Source: Brachionus koreanus (lineage: Eukaryota > Rotifera > Eurotatoria > Ploima > Brachionidae). From it: DNA of 12,810 bases. Shown here piece by piece: positions 1 to 7,220 of this stretch. Both the position numbers and the translations under genes were made by a program. The stretch lies in contig PJRA01000444.1 in the NCBI GenBank assembly GCA_016987375.1, positions 1,444,683 to 1,457,492 on the forward strand. Direction: 5' to 3'. How positions within the stretch are numbered: position 1 is the stretch's first letter; each line of letters starts with the position of its first letter. The notes beneath the pieces are model-generated. The model did no database searches. It saw nothing but the letters and a program-made list of their open reading frames with translations, and was not told the DNA's origin.

Positions 1-12
1 GTTTTTCGATTC

Positions 13-66
13 AAATTTGAACTTAAACAAAATGGAAAAATAATAACTTTTAGCCAGTTTAATTAT
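13..66. repeat. Dispersed repeat, copy 1 (second copy at 10432-10490)
   Basis: The block beginning CAAATTTGAACTTAAAC and running through GAAAAATAATAACTTTTAGC to CAGTTT recurs, with small indels and substitutions, inside DSTYK intron 4. The core GAAAAATAATAACT-TTAGC-AGTTT differs at only two places. Both copies are on the + strand. No coding potential is visible. The copy may continue beyond the left edge of the window. Confidence 0.55.
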
Positions 67-584
67 TGCCTCTTTAGAAATATAACACAAGAGAGCTGAA
101 AAATAATCAAAATAAGGTAGGTTTTTGAAAAACTGAACTTAACATAAACAGAACAGAAGTTAACATAAAAAAAAGTCTTTTAATACTAAAATTAAAAAAA
201 AATTAATTAAATTATAATTAAAATTAATTAAAATTAAAATGTAAAACTGTTGTATCTTTCGATACTTTTAGAAAAATGGAGTTTATACTTAAAAACTAAA
301 GCTAATAGGAGTTGTTGTTTTAGCATACTGATAAAACTATTTAACATACAGACAAAACTAATTTTCATCACAACATACTTGCACTTTTAACATACAAAAA
401 ACCTTAATTACATACTAAAATTTTTTTTAGCACACTTTATAAAATTTTATAAATTTTAAAAAAATGGAAAGAATAAAACTTAGAAAAAGATATCGAGTAT
501 AAGAAAAACCGAATAAATCAAAAACACAACAAATTACAAAAATATCCAAACGTTGTCGATGAAAACCTAAAATAAAGCAAATGC

Positions 585-759
585 GGCAAAATGAAAATAA
601 TTTTACATTTTTAGATTTTTTGTGCAATATTTAAGAAATTTTTTAATTTTATTTTTGCTTGCTAAATAATTTGAAAGAGTTTTTTTAATTTTCTGAAAAA
701 TTGCACAAAAAATCTAAAATTATGAAAATGTAAAAATGTAAAATTATTTTCATTTTGCC
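585..759. repeat. Imperfect foldback (inverted repeat) element
   Basis: The left arm, 585-628, starts GGCAAAATGAAAATAATTTT and ends TTTTTTGTGCAAT. The right arm, 700-759, is its reverse complement except for about 16-18 extra bases inside it (a partial duplication of the ATGTAAAA words). Similarity decays gradually both outward (GCA..TGC flanks) and into the 71-nt spacer, so the ends are soft. The structure resembles a foldback or MITE-type element. No target-site duplication was identified. Confidence 0.6.
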
Positions 760-1134
760 AGCAAATGCAAACAATTTGCCAAAAAACACTTTTACAATGA
801 ATTTTTTGAACAAGTAAATGAGTATTACTTCCTTTTCAGAGGCAATGACCAGATCAAAATTGTTCTTAAAGCTCATTATTGCAATTGTAAATACTTTTTC
901 AAATTTAAAATATGTGGTCATCTGTTGTAAAAATTCATTTTTTTTATTAAAAAAGATTTAAAAATTTTTATCAAATACATTTTAAAGAGTTTTTTGGTTT
1001 TTTAAAAATGGAAGTATTGTTTTCTAGCAGAAAATTATGTTTAAAAGTAAAGTATGCTGAGGTGAAAAATTATTATGCTGAAAAGCTCGCTTAGTTTATT
1101 AAAAAGATTTGAAAGTCATGTTGACCCAAGGTAA

Positions 1135-1370
1135 TATAACGCAATTCAGAGCTTCCTAAATCAATGATTAGCAGCCAATATATCATAGAATCTTTCATTT
1201 GTTGATTACAAGACTATGTCTAGAATTATAACGCTCAGATTGTTACCAACACAAAAAGGATACTATTTTAGAATCTGACTTTTCATCAAATGAAGATGAG
1301 CCAAACCCAAGATCAGCAAAAAAACAAAAAAAAATCCACTGTGTCCAAGTAATGATACTCAGTTATGTAC
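1135..1370 (+). pseudogene. Possible eroded coding element, family uncertain
   Basis: This patch is less AT-rich than its surroundings and has short open frames interrupted by stops. One + frame reads KKDTILESDFSSNEDEPNPR followed by a lysine-rich stretch; a neighbouring frame then gives a Cys-containing string, CPSNDTQLCT, stop, CKTVM. An acidic-then-basic segment before a C..C cluster is reminiscent of the tail of piggyBac-type transposases, but the match is weak and I would not assign a family. Confidence 0.22.
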
Positions 1371-1879
1371 TTAATGTAAAACGGTAATGAATAAAAAATT
1401 GGCTTTTACTGTTCTTACGTTTGAATAAAAAAATAGTTCTTTTTAATTATTTTTATCGTTTTTTCAATAAAATAGGCAGTTTTTTATAAAAATTATCTGA
1501 AATATTCTTTTTTTTGTTAATTTTTATTTGATTTTTTTTCTATAATTAAATAAAATAGTTCAATGTAAAAGCTGTCTTTGATGTTATAAAAATATTTTAT
1601 TTTTACTAATTTAGTCTTTAATGGTTATCAATTAAATCAAATAAGCAAAAAATAATATTTTATAAAAAAGACAAATTCACAATTTGTTAAAATAAAGATT
1701 GAAAGTTAAATTTTCAATTAGCCAAAATGTTGGTCTCTATAATTAGAAAAAAAATATGACTTTGAATAAAAACAGGATAGACTAAAGTTTTATTCAAATA
1801 AAAAAGCAAAATTTTTCATCCTAATTTAAGATGATTATTTTATTCTTTAATTAAGTAAAAAGAAAAAATTCAATTTGAA

Positions 1880-2236
1880 ATGAAAACTGAAAAAGACAAA
1901 TCAATCGAAAACATATCTACAATCAAAAATCAAATTAATATTCAAGCTGAATTGATACTACGCCAAAAGAAGTTAAACCAAGTGAAAAAAGACCAATTGA
2001 TTTGCAACAGAGACAATTTTTTGCAAAAAATAAACGAAATTGAAAATTTGGTTCTGGAAAACAAATCGGAAAAAAAATTTTTTGTTCTTATACCAAATAA
2101 GAGAAGAAAAGTGGGCCTAGTTGAATTTAAACATTTCAACTCTGTCATTTCTAAATTCAAGTTTAACAGTCTCTTGGGAAAATTGCTTATATTGAATCAA
2201 CTACCAGATGAGGAACTGATAAAAAATATTATGTAG
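1880..2236 (+). CDS. Hypothetical protein or exon, basic helical N-terminus (118 aa)
   Basis: An ATG-initiated open frame of 118 residues, long for DNA this AT-rich. Residues about 5-65 are rich in Lys, Glu, Gln, Asn and Leu/Ile and should be largely helical, perhaps coiled coil (IQAELILRQKKLNQVKKDQ, then a NRDNFLQKINEIENL block). The C-terminal half (NKRRKVGLVEFKHFNS onward) is more hydrophobic and ends LPDEELIKNIM. I do not recognise the family. The frame lies 196 bp upstream of the leucine-rich-repeat frame on the same strand, so it may be an upstream exon of that gene, but no donor/acceptor pair with matching phase is obvious. A GT at 2233, overlapping the last codon, is a possible donor. 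Confidence 0.45.
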   Translation: MKTEKDKSIENISTIKNQINIQAELILRQKKLNQVKKDQLICNRDNFLQKINEIENLVLENKSEKKFFVLIPNKRRKVGLVEFKHFNSVISKFKFNSLLGKLLILNQLPDEELIKNIM

Positions 2237-2432
2237 TTATTTTATTAAAACTTTATTTATTTTTTAAACTTTTTTTTTATTCAAGATTAATTGTAAATTC
2301 TGAGCACATTGACGCTCATTTTAATGATAATTTTCAAGTAAATTTTTTTATTATTTAAAAAAAAAAATAGAGAATTGTTTTTATTAAATAAAGGATTTCC
2401 TAAAATGTCTAATACTAGTGCAATTATTGGAA

Positions 2433-3095
2433 ATGAATTATAAAAAATCGATAGTTGATCTATCAAATGTTCATAAAAATGGACTTAACCATCTTCAAAT
2501 AAATTGCAGATCTCATTCCATGAAAATAGATGATAATAACTTTGAGGTGATTAGGGATTTCATCAATCCAGATTTGACCCAAAAGCTTGATTTTTCAATT
2601 AAAATGAAGAATATTCCAAACAGCATTTTGACCATATTCAAAAATGTCACTGAATTCTATTTCAATCATTCAAATATAATGAATATCCAAAGTAGTTATT
2701 TTGTACCACAAAATCAACTAGTCATTTTGAATGTAAATTTCACTAATCTAAAATCAATTGAAGCCAATGCGTTCATAAATTTGAAAAATTTGGAAGAACT
2801 AAATTTGGATTACAATAAATTGGGAGAGATTAATAGAGCTATGTTCACTGGACTTGATAAACTAAAGGTATTATCAATGTTTTCTAATGAAATTAAAATG
2901 GTCGATGAACATACATTTGACAATTTGCAACAACTCGTCAAATTACACTTAAAATGCAATAGAATAAGAAATATCAAACTAGATAAATTAATAAATTTAG
3001 AATATTTAGATTTGACAAACAATAGCTTTATGCTTGATATTGGTACTGATATATTTACAAAATTGCCAAAGCTTAAAAATTTTAATTTTTTTTAA
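2433..3095 (+). CDS. Leucine-rich repeat protein (220 aa from ATG)
   Basis: A 220-residue open frame from the ATG at 2433; the frame is open back to a stop at 2385-2387, so upstream coding sequence is possible. From about residue 72 there are six consecutive LRR units of roughly 22-24 residues, e.g. LEELNLDYNKL, LKVLSMFSNEI, LVKLHLKCNRI, EYLDLTNNSF, following LxxLxLxxNxI with AF/TF-type ends typical of extracellular or Toll-like LRRs. The first 70 residues have no clear motif. No signal peptide, transmembrane helix or cysteine cap is visible, and the protein stops abruptly after the last repeat (KLKNFNFF), so it is either a small cytoplasmic LRR protein or one exon/fragment of a larger gene. 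A short ATG frame at 2405-2443 overlaps its start in another frame. Confidence 0.7.
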   Translation: MNYKKSIVDLSNVHKNGLNHLQINCRSHSMKIDDNNFEVIRDFINPDLTQKLDFSIKMKNIPNSILTIFKNVTEFYFNHSNIMNIQSSYFVPQNQLVILNVNFTNLKSIEANAFINLKNLEELNLDYNKLGEINRAMFTGLDKLKVLSMFSNEIKMVDEHTFDNLQQLVKLHLKCNRIRNIKLDKLINLEYLDLTNNSFMLDIGTDIFTKLPKLKNFNFF

Positions 3096-3114
3096 ATTTC
3101 AATCGAATACGTTT

Positions 3115-3153
3115 AATAAATGACAAGTTTTTTTACTTATTTAGCACAATAAA
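3115..3153 (+). promoter_or_regulatory. Candidate polyadenylation signals of the LRR gene
   Basis: AATAAA hexamers occur at 3115-3120 and 3148-3153, 20 and 53 bp after the LRR stop codon. Such hexamers arise easily by chance in this composition, so their placement is the only support. Confidence 0.35.
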
Positions 3154-3229
3154 ATATTTATTAGTTATTTTGACATTTTTTTTTATATTTTTTAAAACAT
3201 TTGTCATTAAAATTTTTAGTTGCTAAAAA

Positions 3230-3735
3230 CTGAAAGTTAAATGGCAGAGAGGCGACCTCATTGAAAACTGGCGACATAAGAATCTAGATGATTGTGAACC
3301 TCAAGTTAAGTCTCTAGTTTGGACTTAAGGGATTAAAGCCAGGAAATAAATAAAACAATTTAATTTAGTTAAAAGTTTATTTAATGGAATCCGAAATTAT
3401 AACAATAGTGTAGTGGTTTAAATAGAAGCTAGAGCATGCGCTTTAACTGCAGGCTTCGTAATTTAACAATTAAGTACTAAGGAGAGACGTATCAAGATTT
3501 GGGTCTTAACTTTCATGAACGACCCTTGTTTAATCTCAGAACTCAGAACTATTTACCGAGAAAAATTGAAATATTTTAAACATATCGATTTTTTTCTGTC
3601 ATTTTTATCATTTCTTGGTGACCAAGATTTAATTTCCTCACAAATAGAGTTGCGACAGCTTGGAACAAATTACTAACAGATATTGTTAATACAGCACAGA
3701 GTTTAAATAGTTTAAATTCTTGTTGAGTATCAGGG
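3230..3735 (+). pseudogene. Decayed non-LTR retrotransposon, reverse transcriptase C-terminal end (left copy)
   Basis: At 3239-3325 the + strand reads KWQRGDLIENW..., matching the RGDLIE motif near the C-terminus of CR1/RTE-like reverse transcriptases. At 3542-3735, split by a 41-bp insertion (3581-3621), it reads REKLKYF then PRFNFLTNRVATAWNKL and LLTDIVNTAQSLNSL, the conserved ending of these proteins (compare the usual F-F-x-N-R-V-V-x-x-W-N-x-L pattern). Stop codons and unrelated sequence (about 3330-3530) lie between the two conserved blocks, so this is a dead fragment. The block 3542-3714 is nearly identical, in reverse orientation, to 4855-4983. Confidence 0.7.
3406..3463 (+). repeat. 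tRNA-like segment, possible SINE relic
   Basis: TAGTGTAGTGG at 3406-3416 fits the RNA polymerase III A-box consensus TRGYNNARNGG. A weaker B-box-like GCTTCGTAATT begins 3453, 36 nt further on, about the spacing in a tRNA. Between them AGAGCATGCGCTTTAACTGC resembles the D-arm end and anticodon region of a tRNA. A full cloverleaf cannot be drawn and the B box matches poorly, so it is not a functional tRNA; a tRNA-derived SINE lodged in the retrotransposon relic is the likeliest reading. Confidence 0.28.
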
Positions 3736-4613
3736 TCAAATGTTTGGATTAATTGTTCAAGTCTTAATTGATTATAAAACTCACCCTTATTTGGACATAA
3801 TTTACACAGCTTTTTGTGACAACCATTACAAACATATTTGTACTTTAGATAATCAATACCTAAAGTTAAAAGCGTCATCTTAAGCCATGATGAGGAAATT
3901 CCTATTTTGTTATTTTTAAGCCTAGAGTTAGAATCAAGTCTAGCTGGGCAATGAGCACACGAACGATGTAGATTATTTATTTTTAAGTAAAGTGTAGGAA
4001 ATGAAATATTAATTCGAACAAATACTAAAAAGCAAATTTGTCTAATAGGACTAGTGATTTAGTGTTATGTAATAAAACATTTTAAAATTACCTTCAACTT
4101 TAATTTTTCCAAAAATAATTGAATATCTAAAAATAATCTAATTCTTAAGAAAAAAAAGAGCTAAAATTTTTAATTTCTTGTTTCAAATGCAAAAATCTAA
4201 AGAACGGAAATAAGGCAGTATTTGCATTTTTACTATGTTTTAGACACTCAAATAAGTTTAAGAAGACTTTTTTTTTTCAAGTCGACTGTCCAATGACATG
4301 CGGGTTCTGGGGGGTCATAAACAGCTACATAACCTATTTTTTGGTTTTTCATGACTGTAAGATAAATTTTTTTATGAAATAACATTATAACATTACTATT
4401 ATTTTTTTTGAATTCCTCTATTATTTCTGAACATAATTTTAAAAAAGTTATTTTAAAAGCTTTAGAAATGACCAAGGTACTGTCATTTTAAGTAAAAAGC
4501 CTATTTAGACTTTAAGCTCATATAACTTTTGAAAAAATGGTCCGTCTTCAAAATTTTTGACATTTTTGGTTTCAGTTCGTCGAGATCTTTAAAAAGATAT
4601 CATAAAATTAAAA
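3736..4613. other. Intergenic AT-rich stretch, possible transposon debris
   Basis: No gene can be supported. A - strand frame at 3576-3878 carries a CxxC-x4-CxxC pattern but its second half is simply the antisense of the reverse transcriptase relic. Another - strand frame at 4248-4475 (75 aa, ending in a less AT-rich patch with DPPEPACHWTVDL) matches nothing I know. The patch 4278-4320 and the segment 4540-4600 (TTTCAGTTCGTCGAGATC) are less AT-rich than the surroundings and may be remains of mobile elements. Confidence 0.5.
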
Positions 4614-5043
4614 ATTTGAATTTTTTTCCAAATTGCCCAGTATCCTTTGATAGCAAGCAAACATAACACTAATTTCAAAAGTTGAGCACCTGAAATCAAA
4701 AGTGTTCGAAAGAATCTTCTATAAGTAAATTACTTAATATTTTATTTTTGATTTTAAATTTGTGAATTACTTACAAGTTCAAGTAAAGCCCTTTTGGACT
4801 ATAGCTGTTGCTTCATCAAAAAATTGTCCTTCATTCAGACGTCTATTTTTGCCTTAAACTGTTTAAACTCTGTGTATTAACAATATCTGTTAGTAATTTG
4901 TTCCAAGCTGTCGCAACTCTATTTGTGAGGAAATTAAATCTTGGTTTAAAATATTTCAATTTTTCTCGGTAAATAGTTCTGAGATCTGAGATGATATTTT
5001 CTTTTTATTTGAATTTTTTTTCCAAATTGCCCAGTATCCTTTG
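4614..5043. repeat. 36-bp direct repeats (4614-4649 and 5007-5043) flanking a retroelement
   Basis: The string ATTTGAATTTTTTT then CCAAATTGCCCAGTATCCTTTG occurs at 4614-4649 and again at 5007-5043, the second with one extra T. Sequence on either side of the two copies differs. They bracket exactly the 357-bp segment carrying the reverse transcriptase fragment, so they are best read as a long target-site duplication from insertion of a 5'-truncated non-LTR element. Confidence 0.7.
4650..5006 (-). mobile_element. 5'-truncated non-LTR retrotransposon insertion
   Basis: On the minus strand, 5004 to 4843 is a 53-codon open frame with REKLKYFKPRFNFL, TNRVATAWNKLL and TDIVNTQSLNSLRQK, the conserved C-terminal end of a CR1/RTE-like reverse transcriptase. 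It then meets a stop; further pieces (IDV, MKDNFLM and a final SPKGLYLNL before a stop at 4771) continue in shifting frames. The remaining ~120 bp to 4650 is probably 3' UTR, ending in TTTGCTTGCTAT. Only the last part of the element is present, the usual outcome of incomplete target-primed reverse transcription. Flanking 36-bp direct repeats support a single insertion event. Confidence 0.75.
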
Positions 5044-5068
5044 TCACAAAACTTTATTTGATAAAATT

Positions 5069-5244
5069 TTATTTTAGTGGACTTTCGTCAAGTTTTAATT
5101 CAGGAAAACCAATAGACCCAGGCGGATGAGACATTTTTTCAAACTTATTATTTCCAGCATCTGAAACATCATTACTATCGCTAAATTCTTGAGTGAAAAC
5201 GTCATCATCAATCTTAACTAGCGAAGAATTTTGAAAAAATTTTG
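5069..5244 (-). other. Acidic open frame, possible coding fragment
   Basis: The minus strand is open from an AG at 5245-5246 to a stop at 5069 and reads QNSSLVKIDDDVFTQEFSD, then SNDVSDAGNNKFEKMSHPPG and SIGFPELKLDESPLK. The composition (acidic, Ser/Pro/Gly containing) is unlike translated A/T filler. A GTAAGC donor (5277-5282) lies about 35 nt upstream of the acceptor-like AG, but no frame links it to the neighbouring hAT segment, which ends in its own stop. Family unknown. Confidence 0.3.
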
Positions 5245-5303
5245 CTTTAAATTTTTATTAATAAAGATTTTCTTTTGCTTACAATAAAAAAGTTTTTTTC
5301 AAT

Positions 5304-5607
5304 TTAGTGTCTGATTAAATCCATGTTACTATCCAAAAAAGTTGTGTCTTCTAGGTTTTTGGCAGTTAATCTTGACCTTTTTTGTCGGTTGATATAACCA
5401 GATTTAGAAAAAAGCCTTTCAACTGGTCCAAAAGAAGCTGGAATCGATAGGAATTTTTGTGCATGCATTGCTAGAGCCCGAGTTTAATGTCCGCACTTGG
5501 ACTTTAGAACAACTCTGAATTTTACAGATATCAATAATCATAAAAACAAAAATTTCTTTCTGTTTAGAAAAAACAGATGAGCTTGAATTTTCATTTTCAC
5601 TTGACAT
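5304..5607 (-). CDS. hAT transposase C-terminal dimerisation-domain mini-gene or relic
   Basis: Minus-strand 5470-5304 encodes MHAQKFLSIPASFGPVERLF, then SKSGYINRQKRSRLTAKNLE and a final NMDLIRH before a stop: the hAT-family C-terminal dimerisation domain (pattern FLxIPAxxxPxERxFSxxGxI...R.RLxxxNLExxxFL.xN). Upstream, the ATG at 5607 starts MSSENENSSSSVFSKQKEIF, ending after IIDI plus one base at 5526. A GTAAAA donor at 5525 and a CTCTAG acceptor at 5471 define a 55-nt intron, the size seen in DSTYK, whose removal restores frame (phase 1) and gives 82 residues. The catalytic RNase H-like core is absent, so it cannot transpose by itself. It may be an internally deleted element, a coincidence of signals in a relic, or a domesticated dimerisation peptide. 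The domain call is strong; the gene model is tentative. Confidence 0.6.
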
Positions 5608-5639
5608 TTTTATTAGAACACTAATAATACATTTTTTTA

Positions 5640-6280
5640 AGATACAATAATAAAAAAAGAGGGACGCTTTTTATAATTAAGTCATAAAGCCGAATGAATA
5701 AAAAATTAATAATTATTATGAATTTAATATGAAAGGGTTGCAGATAGATTGTCTAGATCCATTGCACTTTTTCAAAGTCTTTCTAGATTGTTTAAAATCA
5801 CACTGATATTGAAGAAATTAATGGTGTAAAACATTGAATTTTCCGTGATGAATCTTGATTTGATATGCCAAGCTAATGCTCCTTCAGATTAAAAAAGAAA
5901 AAAATTAAGATCAAATAAAGTTAAATAACGGATGATCAAAATTTTGTCAAGGTAAAAAAGGAGGATGCCGGGTTTCTATGTAAATTTGGCTGTAAAATTT
6001 AAGGTCTTAAATTTTATTTTACTAAGCAAAGCTTCTGCTCATTTTAAAGCTCTGACAAAAGCCTTTTAGTTTTAGTCATTTTTGACCCTTCGCTGATTTG
6101 ATTTTTTAACTTTTTAGGTCTATAAAAGTGGTAATATTCAATTTTTATTGATTCTAAAATAATGAGCTTTTTTTAAAAGTACCTTAATCGATTTTTTTTA
6201 TTTTTTAACTAATTTAACTCCGAAAAATATTTTTATATTCAAAAGAATTAGTCAATTGTTATCAATGTTTTTTATGAAAC
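5640..6280. other. AT-rich intergenic stretch with scattered transposon traces
   Basis: No gene can be supported. Short + strand frames at about 5728-5830 (FERVADRLSRSIALFQSLSR) and 5835-5890 look coding-like but are broken by stops. The segment 5868-5896 is a degenerate repeat of a stretch in DSTYK intron 4. It may be upstream debris of the DDE transposase relic that follows. Confidence 0.4.
5868..5896 (+). repeat. Degenerate dispersed repeat, copy 1 (second at 9425-9451)
   Basis: AGCTAATGCTCCTTCAGAT followed by an A-rich run is matched at 9425-9451 by GAGCTAAAGCTCCATCAGAT and an A-rich run. In one frame the two copies read QANAPSD and RAKAPSD, so they could be remains of the same transposon protein. 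Confidence 0.4.
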
Positions 6281-6602
6281 CTTAATATTGATCAGATTAG
6301 TAATGTCTCGTTTCCACAACTTGAAATAGAGACCATTAAAAAATACATAACATTTGGGTTATATCAACTTAAGCAATGGTTCGGTTATTTAGCAGAACAA
6401 TTTTAAATAGACAGAAATTCATTCTCGACATTCAAACAATGTTAAATATAAAGTTTTTGTAAAATATTTATGGAATAGGATTTGTTTAAGACCTCAAAAA
6501 AGTATCAAGCCTAGCTCCTTATGCTTAGATATTTTTACTAGCTTTCTCAGGGTGTTTGATTACCTTTTATTCAAAAAATCTAAGCATAAGGAGCTAGGCT
6601 GA
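6281..6602 (+). pseudogene. Relic of a DDE-superfamily DNA transposase
   Basis: From 6281 the + strand reads LNIDQISNVSFPQLEIE, then TIKKYITFGLYQLKQWFGYL and AEQF before a stop at 6404. After a one-base frame change, 6411-6602 opens with TEIHSRHSNNVKYKVFVKYL. I recall the order FPQ-(x)n-LTFGxYQLKQAxSYxxEH followed by a QSRHxNxxKYxLWI block from DDE-superfamily endonuclease proteins common in invertebrate genomes, where it lies C-terminal to the catalytic core and before a SWIM-like Cys/His segment. The catalytic domain and the Cys/His segment are not seen here, and the frame is shifted, so this is a fragment. The family assignment rests on memory of the motif pair. Confidence 0.6.
6508..6600. 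repeat. Perfect 23-bp inverted repeat with 47-nt loop
   Basis: AGCCTAGCTCCTTATGCTTAGAT at 6508-6530 is the exact reverse complement of 6578-6600. The loop is 6531-6577. The arms are less AT-rich than the surroundings, and no target-site duplication flanks the structure (TATCA before, GACGG after). RNA from either strand would fold into a stable pre-miRNA-sized hairpin of about 93 nt. It overlaps the end of the DDE transposase relic. Confidence 0.8.
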
Positions 6603-7220
6603 CGGCAGATTTTCTGTTAAAATAAAAAAACTGTTGAATCTTGAATAACTTGAAATATTTTGATATTAGTTTTTGAAAGAGAATTTAAAAGTGAAAAAGA
6701 ATGATGAAAGAAAAAGTCAATTAAAGACATGTTTCGATTACCTAATGTGTTAAATTTAAGATTCAAAAATTTAAATAAAAAAAAAAAAATTTTTCAATTT
6801 ATTTTTGAGCAAGATTGAACCAAATGAAAATGAGCAAAATTTTTTCTATCTCCTTCAATTAACATTTTTAAATTACATTTAGAAATTTTATTAAATTTCA
6901 TCATCAGAAAAAAAAATTTTCCTTTTATTTTTTTTAATTAAAAAAGTGCTTTTGTTTTATTTAATAAATTCATCCTAAGTATTTAATTTTTGATCTTCTA
7001 TAAAGTCTAAATTTTGTGCGAACAAAAAAAATAAAATCTAAATTTAAGCATTAAATTAAAGTTTATTTTTTTCCAAAGACAAATAAAATAAAATCATGTT
7101 GTTTAAAAAAGGCCTAGAAAATTAGAGTTTAAATTATGCCATTATTTATCAGATGATTTAATTTATGAAACTTTATTTTTCAGATATTTTTTGGTCAAAA
7201 GTAATGCGCTTATTTAAAAA
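6603..7220. other. Upstream region of DSTYK, AT-rich
   Basis: No gene. Long A/T runs (e.g. 6775-6800, 6908-6950) dominate. It should contain the DSTYK promoter, but no TATA box or other element can be singled out from background. A polypyrimidine tract and CAG at 7173-7183 is a candidate 5' UTR splice or trans-splice acceptor. Confidence 0.5.
7172..7183 (+). promoter_or_regulatory. Candidate 3' splice acceptor in the DSTYK 5' UTR
   Basis: TTTATTTTTCAG ends at 7183, 37 nt before the DSTYK ATG, with no matching upstream exon visible. It could accept a 5' UTR intron or a spliced leader, since rotifers trans-splice. The signal itself is a good acceptor, but its use is inferred. Confidence 0.35.

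Larger units (their letters stand above)
1..1879. other. AT-rich intergenic stretch without a convincing gene
   Basis: Very AT-rich DNA with homopolymer runs and simple A/T words, especially 180-240. Open frames on the minus strand at 427-627 and 685-921 have the Phe/Ile/Lys-rich make-up expected of translated A/T sequence and no recognisable motif. The stretch does hold a foldback repeat (585-759), a repeat shared with DSTYK intron 4 (13-66), and a less AT-rich patch around 1135-1370 that may be an eroded coding element. Each of these is listed separately. Confidence 0.6.

Noticed and set aside
427..921. Two minus-strand frames (427-627, 685-921)
   Set aside because: Composition is that of translated A/T DNA (Phe, Ile, Lys, Leu), there are no motifs, and part overlaps the foldback repeat.
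3400..3470. Functional tRNA gene
   Set aside because: No acceptor stem or consistent cloverleaf, and a poor B box.
3576..3878. Minus-strand 100-aa frame with a CxxC-x4-CxxC pattern
   Set aside because: Its C-terminal half is the antisense of the reverse transcriptase block, whose sense frame matches known protein motifs. The remaining Cys-containing part is too short to call a zinc-binding protein.
4248..4475. Minus-strand 75-aa frame
   Set aside because: No recognisable domain; mostly A/T-driven residues except for a short less AT-rich end. Not enough to call a gene.
6508..6600. 23-bp inverted repeat as terminal repeats of a MITE
   Set aside because: No target-site duplication at the borders and no recognised transposon end motif. 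A hairpin is the safer description.
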